The notes under the pieces were generated by a model, which saw only the letters and a list, made by a program, of their open reading frames with translations, was not told the DNA's origin and did not search any database. From Notamacropus eugenii (Eukaryota; Chordata; Mammalia; Diprotodontia; Macropodidae), in contig NC_092875.1 of NCBI RefSeq assembly GCF_028372415.1, forward strand, positions 54,291,228 through 54,355,227: a stretch of 64,000 nucleotides of DNA. The letters run 5' to 3'. The stretch's first letter is position 1. The number at the start of each line of letters is the position of its first letter. Shown piece by piece: positions 9,776 through 21,150 of the stretch. The translations under genes and the position numbers were made by a program.

Positions 9776-11745
9776 TGATTTGAATACCTAAACCAGGAAG
9801 AGCCAAAACAGAGAAAGAAAACTATAGACCAATTTCCCTAATATATATTGATCCAAAAACACTAAATAAAATATTTAAAAAGAGATTATAGTAATATATG
9901 ACAAGGATTTATACCATGATCAGGAGGGATTTATACCAGGAATGAGGGGCTGGTTCAATATTAGGCAAACGATCAGCAAAATTGACCGTATCAAAAACAA
10001 AACCAACGGAAATCATATGATTTTCTAAATAGATACAGAAAAAACTTGTGACAAAATACAACACCCATTCCTATTAAAAACACCAGGGAACATAGGAATA
10101 AGTGGCACTTTCCTTAAAATGACAAGTAGCATATAAACTATCCGCAAGCATTATCAGTAATGGGGACAAGCTAGAAACATTCCCAATAAGAGCAGGGATG
10201 AAACAAGGGTTCCCATTATCACCACTATTACTCAATATTGTACTAGAAATGCTAGCTATAGCAATAAGAGAAGAAAACTACATTGAAGGAATTAGATAGG
10301 CAATGAGGAAGGAAAACAATCACTCTTTGTAGATGATATGATGGCATACATAAAGAATCCTAGGGAATCAAATGATTGACAACTTTACCAAAGTGGCAGT
10401 ATATAAAATAGACTTACGTAAGTCATCTACATATTACCAACAAAGCCCAGTAGCAAGAGATAGAGAAATTTCATTTAAAATAACTGTAAGCAATATAAAA
10501 TACTTAGAAGTCTACCTGCCAAGACAAACCCAGGAACTATATAAACACAATTACAAAACAATTTTCACACAAATAAAGTCACATCTAAACAACTGGAAAA
10601 ATATTAATTGCTCATGGGTAGGCCAAGCTAAAATAATAAAATGACAATTCTACCTAAATTAATTTACTTATTCAATGTCATACCGATCAAATTACCAAAA
10701 AACCCTGTTTTACAGAGCTAGAAAAGAATAATAACAAAATTCATCCAGCAGAACAAAAGGTGGAGGATACCAAGGGAAATAATGAAAAAAATGCAAAGGT
10801 GGCCTAGTCATATCAGATCTTGAACTATATTATAAAGTGGCAATAAACAAAACTATCTGGTACTGGCTAAGAAATAGAGTGGTGGATCAGTGGGATAGAC
10901 TAGGTACGCAAGACATAATACTAAATGACTACAGCAATCTAGTGTTTGATAAGCCCGAAGATGCCATGTTCTGGGATAAGAACAAAAATTGCAGGGAAAA
11001 CTGGAAAACAGTATGGCAGAAATTAGGTTAGATCAACATATGCCAAGATAAAGTCAAAATGGTACATGATTTAAATGTAAAGAGTGATACTGTAAGCAAA
11101 TTAGGAGAGCAAGGAATAATTCATCTGTCAAATCTATGGAAAAGGGAAGAATTTTTGACCAAACAAGAGATAGAGAGCATTACAAGATGTGAAATGGGTA
11201 ATTTTGATTATAGTAAATTTTTAAAAGTTTTGCATAAAGAAAACCAATGCAACCAAGATTTGAAGGAAAACAGAAAGCTAGGAAAAAATTTTTATAGCAA
11301 GTGTCTCTGAAAAGACCTCATTTCTCAAATATATACAGAATTGAGTCAAATTTATAAGAATGCAAGTCATTCGCCAATTGAGAAATGGTCGAAGAAAATA
11401 AAAGGGAGTTTTCAGATGAAGAAATCAAAACTATCTATAGTCATATAAAAATGTTCTAAATCATTATTGATTAAAGAAATGAAAGAACTCCGAGGTACCA
11501 CTTCACACATATCAGATTGGCTAATATGGGAGAAAAGGAAAATGATAAATGTTGGAGAGGATGTGGGAAAATTGGGACACTCATTAAATCACTCTGGAGT
11601 TATGAACTGATTCAATCATGCTGAAGAACAATTTGGAACTATGTCCAAAAAAGCAATCAAACTGTGCATACCCTTTGATCCAGCAATACCACTCCTAGAT
11701 ATGTATCCCAAAGAGATCATAAAAAAGGGGAAAGGACCCACATGT
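9776..11745 (+). mobile_element. Old L1, segment 1: ORF2 reverse transcriptase to C-terminus
   Basis: Decayed L1 ORF2. Seen forward: ENYRPI-like block (about 9817), the GFIPGM-like block (about 9930-9945), NKTNGNHMIF, the [10 protein letters not shown] block (about 10203-10235), FVDDM (about 10327-10341), then NLTKVAGYKI-like sequence in 10372-10644, and the C-terminal part with KEDPTC-like wording up to 11740. Several open pieces (10837-11031, 11059-11310) are in different frames, so it is dead. Sequence resumes at 14650 and again at 16896, showing that two later insertions split one L1. Confidence 0.85.
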
Positions 11746-12584
11746 AAAAAAAATTTTTATTATTTTTTAAAATTTATTTATTTAACTTTTAACATTTATT
11801 TTCACAAAATTTTGGGTTCCAAATTTTCTCCCCATTTCTCCCCTCCCCTCACCTCAAAACGCCAAGCATTCTAATTGCCCCTATCACCAATTTGCCCTCT
11901 CTTCTAACATCCCTCCCTTCCCTTATCCCCATCTTCTCTTTTGTCCTGTAGGGCCAGATAACTTTCTATACCCCATTATCTGTATTTCTTATTTCCTAGT
12001 AGCAAGAACAATACTCAACAGTTGTTCCTAAAACTTTGACTTACAACTTCTCTTCATCTCTCCCTCCCCACCCATTCCCTTTGGGAAGGCAAGCAATTCA
12101 ATACACCATATCTGTGTAGTTTTGCAAATGACTTCCATAATAGTCGTGTTGTGTAAGACTAACTATATTTCCCTCCATCTTATCCTGCTCCCCATTGCTT
12201 CTATTCTCGCTTTCGATCCTGTCCTTCCCCAAGAGTGTTGACTTCAAATTGCTCCCTCCTCCCACTGCCCCCCTTCCATCATCCCTCCTACCCTGCTTAT
12301 CCCTTTCTCCCCCACTTTCCTGTTTTGTAAGATAGGTTTTCATACCAAAATGAGTGTGCATTTTATTCCTTCCTTTAGTTGAATGTGATGAGAGTAAGCT
12401 TCATGTTTTTTCTCTCACCTCCCCCCTTTTTCCCTCCACTGAAAAGTCTTTTACTTGCCTCTTTTATGAGATAATTTGCCCCATTCCATTTCTCCCTTTC
12501 TTCTCCCAATATATTTCTCTCTCACACCTTAACTTCATTTTTTTAAGATATGATCCCATCCTCTTCAATTCACTCTGTGCTCTT

Positions 12585-12586
<2 letters not shown>

Positions 12587-12628
<42 letters not shown>
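12587..12628. repeat. (TG)n microsatellite in the HAL1 3' UTR
   Basis: About 21 perfect TG units. Other HAL1 copies here have CA/TG tracts at the same relative place (45742, 47391, 55689), so the seed is part of the element. Confidence 0.95.
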
Positions 12629-12632
<4 letters not shown>

Positions 12633-12764
12633 CCCACCAACTACCCAGATACTGAAAAGTTTCAAGAGTTACAAATATTGTCTTTCCATGTAAGAATGTA
12701 AACAGTTCAACTTTAGTAAGTCCCTTACGACTTCTCTTTGCTGTTTACCTTTTCATGCTTCTCT

Positions 12765-13957
12765 TCATTCTTGTGTTTGAAAGTCAAATTTTCTTTTCAG
12801 CTCTGGTCTTTTCATCAAGAATGTTTGAAAGTCCTCTATTTCATTGAAAGACCATTTTTTCCCCTGAAGTATTATACTCAGTTTTGCTGGGTAGGTGATT
12901 CTTGGTTTTAGTCCTACTTCCTTTGACTTCTGGAATATCATATTCCATGCCCTTCTATCCCTTAATGTAGAAGCTGCTAGATCTTGTGTTATCCTGATTG
13001 TATTTCCACAATACTTCAATTGTTTCTTTCTAGCTGCTTGCAGTATTTTCTCCTTGACCAGGGAACTCTGGAATTTGGCCACAATGTTCCTAGGAGTTTC
13101 TCTTTTTGGATCTCTTTCAGGAGGTGATTGGTGGATTCTTTCAATATTTATTTTGCCCCCTGGTTCTAGAATATCAGGGCAGTTTTCCTTGATAATTTCA
13201 TGGAAGATGATGTCTAGGGTCTTTTTCTGATCATGGCTTTCAGGTAGTCCCATAATTTTTAAATTCTCTGTCCTGGATCTATTTTCCAGGTCAGTTGCTT
13301 TTCTGATGAGATATTTCATATTATCTTCCATTTTTTCATTCTTTTGGTTTTGTTTTGTGATTTCTTGGTTTCTCATAAAGTCATTAGCCTCCATCTGTTC
13401 CATTCTAATTTTGAAAGAACTATTTTCTTCAGAGAGCTTTTGAACTTCTTTTTCCATTTGGCTAATTCTGCTTTTGAAAGCATTCTTCTCCTCATTGGCT
13501 TTTTGAACCTCTTTTGCCAATTGAGTTAGCCTATTTTTCAAGGTGTTATTTTCTTCCGCATTTTTTGAGTCTCCTTTAGCAAGGTGTTGACTTGCTTTTC
13601 ATGCTTTTCTTGCATCTCTCTCATTTCTCTTCCCAGTTTTTCCTCCACCTCTCTTACTTGATTTTCAAAATCCTTTTTGAGTTCTTCCATGGCCTGAGCC
13701 CATTGAATATTTATTTTGGATGTTTGGGATACAGAAGCCTTGACTTTTATGTCTTTCCCTGATGGTAAGCACTGTTCTTCCTCATCTGAAAGGATGGGAG
13801 GAGATATCTGTTCACCAAGAAAGTAACCTTCTATGGTCTTATTTTTTCCCCTTTTTTGGGCATTTTCCCAACCAGTTCTTTGACTTTTGAGTCCTTTGTC
13901 AAGAGTAGGGTATACTCTGGGAATCTGTAAGATCTCAGTTCCTCCAAGGGGACACAA
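12765..13957 (-). pseudogene. HAL1 ORF1 (nucleic-acid-binding protein), one frame break
   Basis: Two overlapping open pieces make up ORF1: 13957-13538 (N-terminal, with NKTIEGYFLGEQ and DEEEQCLPSGKD) and 13541-12765 (258 residues). The first carries an acidic N-terminus and the start of a long coiled coil. The second continues the coil with heptads (QLAKEVQKANEEKNAFK), then an RRM-like region (NLKIMGLPESHDQKK) and the C-terminal domain ending RPELKRKFDFQTQE. The pieces meet at about 13540 through a frame change, so a full protein is not made without it. In L1 biology ORF1p trimerises and coats RNA. Confidence 0.85.
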
Positions 13958-14649
13958 TCAAGAGTGTACTGGTCTGAACACAAAGAGGGATTTTTGTGCC
14001 CAGAATCTTAGCAGCTACCTCTCCAAAGCCACCTGGCCTCCAGTTCTGCCAAGTCAGCACTGGGGGCTGATTTTCAGATAAGCTGGATGGGCAGGGCTGC
14101 CATTCAGTGTGAAACAAAGACCAGCTCGGCCAGGGCCTCCTCCACCCAGGGCTGAGGTAAGACTCAGCTCTTCAGTGCCCCCAGGGGTTTTTACACTCCC
14201 ACAATGGAGCAGGTCATATGGGCTGCTGTGCAGCCTCTGTGGCTGCTACCTGCTGGCAGAGCTATGGGAAGGCCCTTCTCCCTTCCTGGCCAGCTGATAA
14301 AACCTGTCACTGACCTTTGGCGCCTGTGGGTTGAGGGATCTGAGGACCTGCTGCTGTGACTGGAGATTCTGCCCCCTGAGGTGGCCTCCTCCCAGAGTCT
14401 CATTGCGCCATGCAGTGCAGCCAAGGCTGGGCTGGGCTTGGCTCTGTTCCATGTCTGTTGCAACTGGCATTTCTGTCCACCTTTCAGGTCACTGTGGGCT
14501 GGAAATCTCCTCCACTCTGTTGTTCTCCACTTCTGCTGCTCCAGAATTTGTTGATAGTCCCTCTCTACAGGTATTTTGTGGGCTGTGTGGGGAGACCCTG
14601 CGTAAATGTGTCTTTCTAGTCCACCACCTTGGGTCCACCCCCCCCCTCA

Positions 14650-15195
14650 AATATTTATAACTGCTCTCTTTGTGGTGGCAAAAAAAAATGGAAATTGAGG
14701 GGATACCCATCAATTGAGAAATGGCTAAATTAGTTGTGGTATATGATTTCAGTGGAATACTAATGTCCTATAAAAAATGATGATCAAAATGATTTCAGAA
14801 AAACCCTAAAAGACATACATGAACCGATGTAAAGTGAAATGAGCAGAACCAGGAGAACATTGTACATAGTACATCGTGTGATGATCAGTTATGAATGACT
14901 TAACTCTTCTCGGCAATACAATGATCCAAAACAATTCCAAAGGATTCATGACAAAAAATGCTATCCATATCCAGAGGAAGAACTGATGGAGTCTGAATCC
15001 ATTTTCATTTTATTTTTGTAGGATTTTTTTTCCTTTTGTTCTGTTTCTTCATTTACAACATGACTAATATGGAAAACTGTTTTACACTATTGCACATATA
15101 CAACCTCTATAAAATTGCTTTCTGTTTTAGGAAAGGGATAGGGCAGAGGGGAGAAAAAATTTGGAAACTCAACATTTTGCAAAACTGAATGTTGA
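14650..15195 (+). mobile_element. Old L1, segment 2: 3' end
   Basis: Continues the L1 of 9776-11745: AAATATTTATAACTGCTC, ATTGAGAAATGGCTAAA, AGTGAAATGAGCAGAACCAG, CATATCCAGAGGAAGAACTG, then the 3' UTR. It is cut at 15195 by the next insertion, whose target site is AACTGAATGTTGA (15183-15195). Confidence 0.85.
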
Positions 15196-16882
15196 GGGCG
15201 GGGTGGAGCCAAGATAGCAGAGTAGAAAGAGGAACATATGCTAGCTCTTACCCCACAGCCCGTAAAATACCTGTAAAGAAGAGCTCTCAACAAATTCTAG
15301 AGCAGCAGAAGCCACAGAACAACAGAGTGGGGAAGAGTTGTATCCCAGAGTGACCTGAAAGACCAACGGGAAAGGTCTGTTGCACACCAGACGCAGAGCC
15401 TAGCCCTGACTTGGCCACGTGGCACTGAAAGGAGCTGATCTGAGCAGGTTTCAGGGACAGAATCTCCAACAGCACTGCAGATCCCTCAACCCACAGGCTC
15501 CAAAGGTCAATGAGACGGTCTTTTCAGCTGGCTGAGAAGGGAAAAGGGTGTCCCCATAACTCAGACCTCCTCAGGTGGCAGCAGTACAGGCAGCAGCAGA
15601 CAGGGCTCCCAAAGCAGGCAGTAGCCCGCATCCATTGTTGACGGTCTCATCGTAAACCCCCTGAGGGAACTGAGGCCTGTGTGGTGGCCCTGCCCCTTCC
15701 TGAGCAGCTGATCTTAATCTCACACTGAATAGCAGCCCTGCTGCTGCCTAAAGCCCCTGAGGCTTTGGATCTCAGCCCCCAGTGCTGGCTTGGCAGAACT
15801 GGAGGTGAGGTGGTTGTGGAGAGGAAACTCAGAAGTCAAGTAACTGGCTGGGAAAATGCTCAAAAAAGGGGAAAAAAAAATAAGACCATAGAAGGTTACT
15901 TTCTTGGGGAACAGGTATCTCCCCCCATCCTTTCAGATGAGGAATAACAAGGCATACTGACAGAGGAAGTCCAGGCCTCTGCCTCCAGGGCCTCCAAAAG
16001 GAACTTAAATTGGGCTCAGGCAATAGAAGACCTTAAAAAACAAGTTAGCAGCTTACTAAAGGAGAACGAAAAAAATGCTGAGGAAAATAACAGCTTTAAA
16101 AAAAAAAGGCTAACTCAATTGGAAAAAGAGGTCCAAAAAGTGAATGAGGAGAAGGAGGTTTTAAAAAGCAGAATTAGCCAAATGAAGGAGAAGGTTCAAA
16201 AGCTCACTGAACAAAATAATTCATTGAAAGAGAGAATTGATTACAGGGAAATGAATGACTATGAGTTAAACCAAGCAGTTAGTAAACAAAACCAAAAATT
16301 TGAAAAAAAAAAAAAAAAAAGAAGAAGAAGAAGATAATGTGAAACATCTCATTGGAAAAACAACTGACCTAGAAAATAGATTCAGGAGTTTCCTGACTCA
16401 GTTTCCCCACTGACACCTGGCAGACTTTAAGCCTGACTGAATGCAAGTGAGCAATCTAATCCTGCCTGGAACTGACATGAAGTTGGGAAGATATTGCATC
16501 CCTGCAATGTCCCTACTCTTGGTGGCAATTTCCTATAGTCAAAAGGTTTGTAAGCTTAATACCAGATCTGTGAAATTATAGATTATTGGCAGGGGAACAT
16601 TCAAGGTTAAGTCTAAAATTAAGCTATTAGGCATAGACTTTATACCAACAACAATAAGTTAGGGTCCTTTAATTCTTAGTAATACTGTGGAGACAATTAA
16701 ATCAAGAGTTTGTGAAGTTAGCAACATAAATATTATTTGTGTCTCAGTTGGTTAATGTTTAAAAAAAATTCTTTTGTGGTCCATATTTTAAATGCTTTAA
16801 AAAGATGTATCACCTGACCAAAAGTTTGAATTGTTTTATCTGTTATAAATTGTGTCAAATATGAAAAATAAAATTAAAAAAA
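15196..16882 (+). mobile_element. Chimeric insertion: HAL1 5' part fused to an unknown 3' sequence
   Basis: 15196-16391 is a HAL1: L1-type 5' end (GTGGAGCCAAGATAGCAGAG), a 5' UTR, then the ORF1 start region (KKNKTIEGYFLGEQVSPPIL wording at about 15880) and coiled-coil part up to GATTCAGGAG. At that point HAL1 similarity stops in mid-ORF1. About 490 bp (16392-16882) of sequence not otherwise present in the window follows, ending with AATAAAA-like signal and an A-tail (16864-16882). The whole is flanked by a 13-bp target-site duplication with one mismatch (15183-15195 and 16883-16895), so both halves were inserted together as one cDNA. Confidence 0.75.
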
Positions 16883-16895
16883 AACTTAATGTTGA

Positions 16896-16950
16896 GAATT
16901 GTCTTCACATGCAATTGGAAAAAAAATAAAATACTATCTTTTTCTAAAAG
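16896..16950 (+). mobile_element. Old L1, segment 3: terminal piece
   Basis: GAATTGTCTTCACATGCAAT plus an A-rich AATAAAATACTA tail completes the L1 interrupted at 15195. Confidence 0.75.
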
Positions 16951-17719
16951 AAAGAACACAGAAGACCCTCAGTCCTCAGGAAGTCATAGAATCATAGATC
17001 TAGAGCTGATGCAACCCTCCCATCATACTCAGTGAGGAGCTATCTAGTTGTCTAATTAGAAGGTTGAAATGATAAGAACTAGAGAGAAGTGAGATTCTGG
17101 CCTTTTCTGGCTTCCATGCTCTCTTCAAGTCCTGAATGGAGAGAAACACTCTGGAAAGAAACCAACTTGCGAGGAAGTTGGCAGTCTCTTATAATGTGCC
17201 TCTCTCCAGCTTGGTACACTAATGACTTGGGGAATTTTTCCTTAGGTGAAATCTGAAACTCCCAATTGAGATGAATTATCTTGCCCCCATGGGAGAGCTT
17301 ATTCACTCCCTTTTATTTGGTACATATTCTCCTGTGTACACTTTCTCTGATTTCTGTTTTATTTGCTGTTCTCTGTATATTCATTGTGAAACTACCATAT
17401 GGTGGGAAGGGAGTCAAGCCTTGAATATAGAGCTTGGGGTTTTCCATTAAGGAACAACAACCAGGACTGTGACTTGAACCTAAAAACTATTTCTCATAGA
17501 CTAACAAAGTTTAGGAGAGCAGATAGGTATAATTTTAGTCTGGTACCCTCTTTTTCTGAGGAAAGCAGAGTGGCCAGTGTTTGGCTTCAACCTCTTTCTT
17601 TCCTAACTGGCAGGAATCAAAGTCTTCCTTGGAGAAGGGTGGAGGAGATGCTAGAAATATCTATTCTTGTCTCCATGTGAGACACAACATCAATCTACAC
17701 CCTTAACAACAATGTTATT
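16951..17719. other. No gene; one CR1-tail-like motif
   Basis: AAGTCATAGAATCATAGATC at about 16981 recalls a CR1/L3 3' tail. The rest is unique-looking, with short unremarkable open frames only. Confidence 0.5.
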
Positions 17720-17965
17720 TTAAAATTTGTTGTTTGGTTATTTCAGTTGTGTCCAATCCTTTGTGATCCCATTTGGGGTTTTCTGTAGAAAGATACTGGA
17801 GTGGTTTGTCATTTTATTCTCCAGGAAACTGAGGCAAACAGTTAAGTGACTTGCTCAGGGTCACATTGCTAGTAAATACCTGAGGCCAGATTTGAACTCA
17901 GAAAGATGAGTCTTGCTAACTACAGACCTGGCAATCTAACCACTATGGAACCTAGCTGCTCAGGT
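17720..17965 (-). repeat. RTE-tailed tRNA SINE
   Basis: In antisense: the RTE/BovB-like tail (CAGTTGTGTCCAATCCTTTG, GATACTGGAGTGGTTTGTCA) is followed by the tRNA-SINE body (GAGGCAAACAGTTAAGTGAC, GGTCACATTGCTAG, GAGGCCAGATTTGAACTCAG, CTAGCTGC). A sense copy is at 62215-62465. Confidence 0.8.
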
Positions 17966-18109
17966 ATTTTAAAGTACCAATTACAATAAAAAAATGAGAA
18001 GATTGGAAAACTTTAAGAAGTATGGAGCAATGGACATAAGAGATTTAGGTGACCTCCATTCTACATATACTCTAATGTGAGGCAAAGCAACTAACTAGAG
18101 AATGAATTG

Positions 18110-19240
18110 CCAACATTTGCTTAATTATGGAGAAAGTTAGAGAGTTCCAGAAAAACATCGATTTCTATCTCATTGATTACACTAAAGCCTTTGACTGTGT
18201 GTATCACAATGAAATGTTGCAAGTCCTCAAAGAGATGAGAGTACAAGATCATTTGCTTGTCTCCTGAGAGACCTGTATGCAGCCCAAGAAGCAACAGTTA
18301 GAATCACACATGGAACAATGGATTGATTTAAAATTGGAAAAGGAGTATGACAAGGCTACATATTGTCACCCTATTTATTTAACTTACATGCAGAGTACAT
18401 CATGTGAAATGCCTGGATGAATAATTCAAAAGCTGGAATTAAGGTTACCAGGAGAAATATTAACAATCCCAGACACACAGATGATATCACTCAGGTGGTA
18501 GAAAGTGAAGAGAAGTTAAGAAGCCTCTTTATGACGGTGAAAGAGGAGAGTATAAAGGCTGGCTTGAAACATCATCAAAAAAACTAAAATCTTAGCAACT
18601 GGTCACATCAATTCCTAGAAAATAGATGGAGAAGACATAGAAGTAGGGTCAGATTTTATATTCTTGAATTCAATGATCACTACAGATGATGACTATAGCT
18701 ATGAAAGTAAAAGATGCTTGCTCCTTGGAAGGAAAGCTGTGGCAAATCTGAACAAAATACTAAAAAGCAGAGACATCACATTACTGAAAAAGGCCCCTAT
18801 AGTCAAAGCCATGATTTTTCCAGTAGCAATCAATTATTGTGACAGTTGGACTATAAGGAAAGCTAAGCCCTGCAGAATTGGCACTTTGGAACTGTGGTAC
18901 TGCAAAAGACTTTTGAGAGCCCCTTGGACATCAAGGAGATCAAATCAGTCAATACTTAAAGAAATTAATTCAGACTATTCATTGGAAGATCAAATATCAA
19001 AGGTGAAGCTTAAATACTTTGGCTACATAATGAGAAGATGGGATTCATTGGAAAAGATCCTGGAAAGACTGAAGGCAAACGGAAAGTGGGATGGCAGAGG
19101 ATGAGATTGATAGATGATCTCATGGGAAAAACAAACATTGAGTTGGACAGACTTTGAGAGACAGCGGAGAATATAAGGACCTGGCATGCTATAGTCCACA
19201 GGTCAGGAAGAACTGGACACAACTGAACAACAATAAACAC
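18110..19240 (+). mobile_element. RTE (BovB-like) LINE, 3' half
   Basis: Reverse transcriptase blocks as in BovB/RTE: FQKNIDFYLIDYTKAFDCV (about 18145-18200), a VRQGC-like block, a degraded YADD region (about 18475-18490), VESEEKLRSL, then an open 146-residue piece at 18664-19104 with CLLLGRKA, SRDITLLKKA, VKAMIFPV, ARRSNQSILKEI-like wording, and YFGYIMRRWDSLEK. The 3' end (CAGGTCAGGAAGAACTGGAC and ACAACTGAACAACAAT) is the tail shared with the RTE-tailed SINEs here. Multiple frame changes; not active. Confidence 0.85.
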
Positions 19241-19383
19241 ACTGACTAATTTTGCCAGAGTATTCTCCTCTAGAAAAGCAGGGAGAATGATAAGATCACC
19301 CAATTCACAAATATTTGGAGTCATAGAGCATAAAAATCTCACATTTGGAAGGAATCCTAGAAACCATCCAATCTAAACATTTA

Positions 19384-19583
19384 GCACCTAAAGAATTCTC
19401 TTTACATCATACTTAACAAGAAGATAGTTATCCTTTTTCCTGAATACCTCCAATAAATATTCAATAAATTTAATAACTACTCAAATAAAAATTCAATAAA
19501 TATCCAATAAATATTGGAGGTATTCAGGAAAAAGGCTAACTGACTTCTTGTTGAGTACGATATAAAGAGAATTCTTCAGGTGC
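19384..19583. repeat. Large imperfect inverted repeat (about 80-bp arms)
   Basis: The left arm (19384-19462) and right arm (19505-19583) are reverse complements with few mismatches. Matching blocks include AAGAATTCTCTTTA, AACAAGAAG and CTTTTTCCTGAATACCTCCA on the left and their complements on the right. The spacer of about 42 bp is AT-rich with AATAAAT repeats. Confidence 0.85.
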
Positions 19584-19985
19584 AGACTGGATGGCTTCTG
19601 TGACACCTTCCAAATCTGAGATTCTGATACTCTATGACTCCAAACAACTAGTGGCTTTCTCTGTTTGTCTCTGTCTTTCTTTTCTCCCTTCCCAAGTCTC
19701 CAGAATCAAAGAATATCAGACCTACAGTAGAAGTAACCTTGGAGATCTTGAAGGACCAAAGAGAGGCAGAAACCTGTCCAGAATCACAGAAAAGTCTACA
19801 TTGGGGGAGAGGATACCAGGACTCAACACAAATCTTCAGGACTGTTAAAAGGCTGGAAGCAACCTTGGTCATTCTTATTCTTTCCTTTTTTGCTCCCATC
19901 TCTAAAGGGAGAGACCTTCCCTTTGCCAACACTGACCCTTTCATTTGTGCCCCTAACTCCATCTCTTGCATCCTCCCACTGTAAT
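19584..19985. other. No gene; CR1-tail-like motif
   Basis: CAGAATCAAAGAATATCAGA and GTAACCTTGGAGATCTTGAA (19699-19753) resemble the dispersed 'CAGAGCTGGAAGGGACCTT' motif. Open frames on both strands here have no recognisable content. Confidence 0.45.
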
Positions 19986-19989
19986 TTAG

Positions 19990-20311
19990 GATCATTCCTT
20001 GATCATTCCCTTCTTTCTCTCATCTTCAATCCTCCCTCATCCACTGGCTTTATTCTCTGATGCTTATAAGCATGCTCATGCTATCTGTGCCTTAAAATCC
20101 CCTGCAGAAATTGTCTGATGTCTCTTCCTTCTTTCACAGTCAAAGTCCTAGAAAGGGCTGTCTATATATCTTGCCTCTCCTCCAACTCACTTCTCAATCT
20201 CTTGCAGTCTGGCTTCTTGTCATTGCTGCTCAATTGAAACTGCTCTCTCTCTAAAGTTACCAACAATCCCTTAATTATTTAATCCAATGATTTTTCTCAG
20301 TTCTCATCCTT
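19990..20311 (+). mobile_element. L2 LINE ORF2 fragment, left part
   Basis: L2 reverse-transcriptase region, recognisable by nucleotide blocks GTCAAAGTCCTAGAAAGGGC, TTGCAGTCTGGCTTC, AAACTGCTCTCTCTCTAAAG and TTACCAACAATCCC. It is interrupted by an L1 tail and resumes at 20845. Confidence 0.65.
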
Positions 20312-20844
20312 TTTTTTATTAATTTAATTTTTATTTTTCAACATTCACTTCCATAAGATTTTGTGTTCTTAATTTTCTCCCCTTCCCTCTCCCTTCCTCC
20401 CCAAGATGGTATGCAATCTGATATAAACTCTACATATACATTCCTATTAAACATATTTTTCACATTATTCATATTGTGAAGAAGAATTAAAACCAATGGA
20501 AGGAACAAGAAAGAAGAAACAAAAAGAGAGCAAATATTATTTCTCAATCTGCATTCAGATTCCATAGTTCTTTTTCTGGATGTGGATAGCATTTTCCATC
20601 ATGAAAATGAGTCTTTTGGAGTTGTCTTTTATCCTTGCACTGCTGAGAATAACTAAGTATATCAAAGTTAGTCATCAAATAATGTTGCTATTACTGTGTA
20701 CAATTTTCTCCTGGCTCTGCTCACTTCACTCAGCATCAGTTCATACGTCTTTCTACGTTTTTCTGAAGTCTGCCTGCTCATCATTTCTTATAGCACAGTA
20801 CTCTACAATTACATTCATATATCACAATTTTTTCAGTCACTTCC
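20312..20844 (-). mobile_element. 5'-truncated L1 tail inserted in L2
   Basis: Antisense L1 3' end: a T-run on the left, CAACATTCACTTCCATAAGA, GTTCTTTTTCTGGATGTGGA, CTGGCTCTGCTCACTTCACT, CAGCATCAGTTCATACG. It is flanked by a 14-bp target-site duplication with one mismatch (20298-20311 and 20845-20858). Confidence 0.85.
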
Positions 20845-21045
20845 CAGTCCTCATCCTTCTTGATCTCTCTACAGCTTTTGACATGGTTGTCCAGGCTCTT
20901 GTTCTAGACCCTATCTCTTCTATTGGCTTCTGTGACATTGTTCTCTCTTAGTCCTCCTCCAATCTGTCTCCAATCCCTTTTTCTCAGTCTTCTTTGTTGG
21001 ATAATTTTCCTTCTACCAACTAGCTATCGGCATCCCTGAGGAGGC
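20845..21045 (+). mobile_element. L2 LINE ORF2 fragment, right part
   Basis: Resumes exactly where the left part stopped: CAGTCCTCATCCTTCTTGAT, CTCTACAGCTTTTGACATGG (the AFD block), TTCTGTGACATTGTTCTCTC. The residues around AFD encode the L2 reverse transcriptase. Confidence 0.65.
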
Positions 21046-21150
21046 CTTTGCCAGTCTCTTGAGCTGCTAGTGATCTTTCCTCTGATAGCAGTTTCTGTCT
21101 ACTTGGTATCTATATTCTATATACCTAGTTATTTATATTTCTTTTTCCAT

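Larger units (their letters stand above)
11746..14649 (-). mobile_element. HAL1-like element (ORF1 without ORF2), 2.9 kb
   Basis: Antisense insertion into the old L1. From right to left it has an L1-type 5' end at about 14649 (AGTCCACCACCTTGGG in antisense, a drifted L1 start), a GC-rich 5' UTR (13960-14640), ORF1 (about 13960 to 12765), then a 3' UTR with a CA microsatellite and an A-rich tail at the left. There is no room for, and no trace of, ORF2. Full-length 5' and 3' ends with ORF1 only is the 'half-L1' layout, so ORF2 enzyme would have come from an L1 in trans. Flanks show an L1 reading CATGTA...AAATATTTATA across the junction. Confidence 0.85.
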
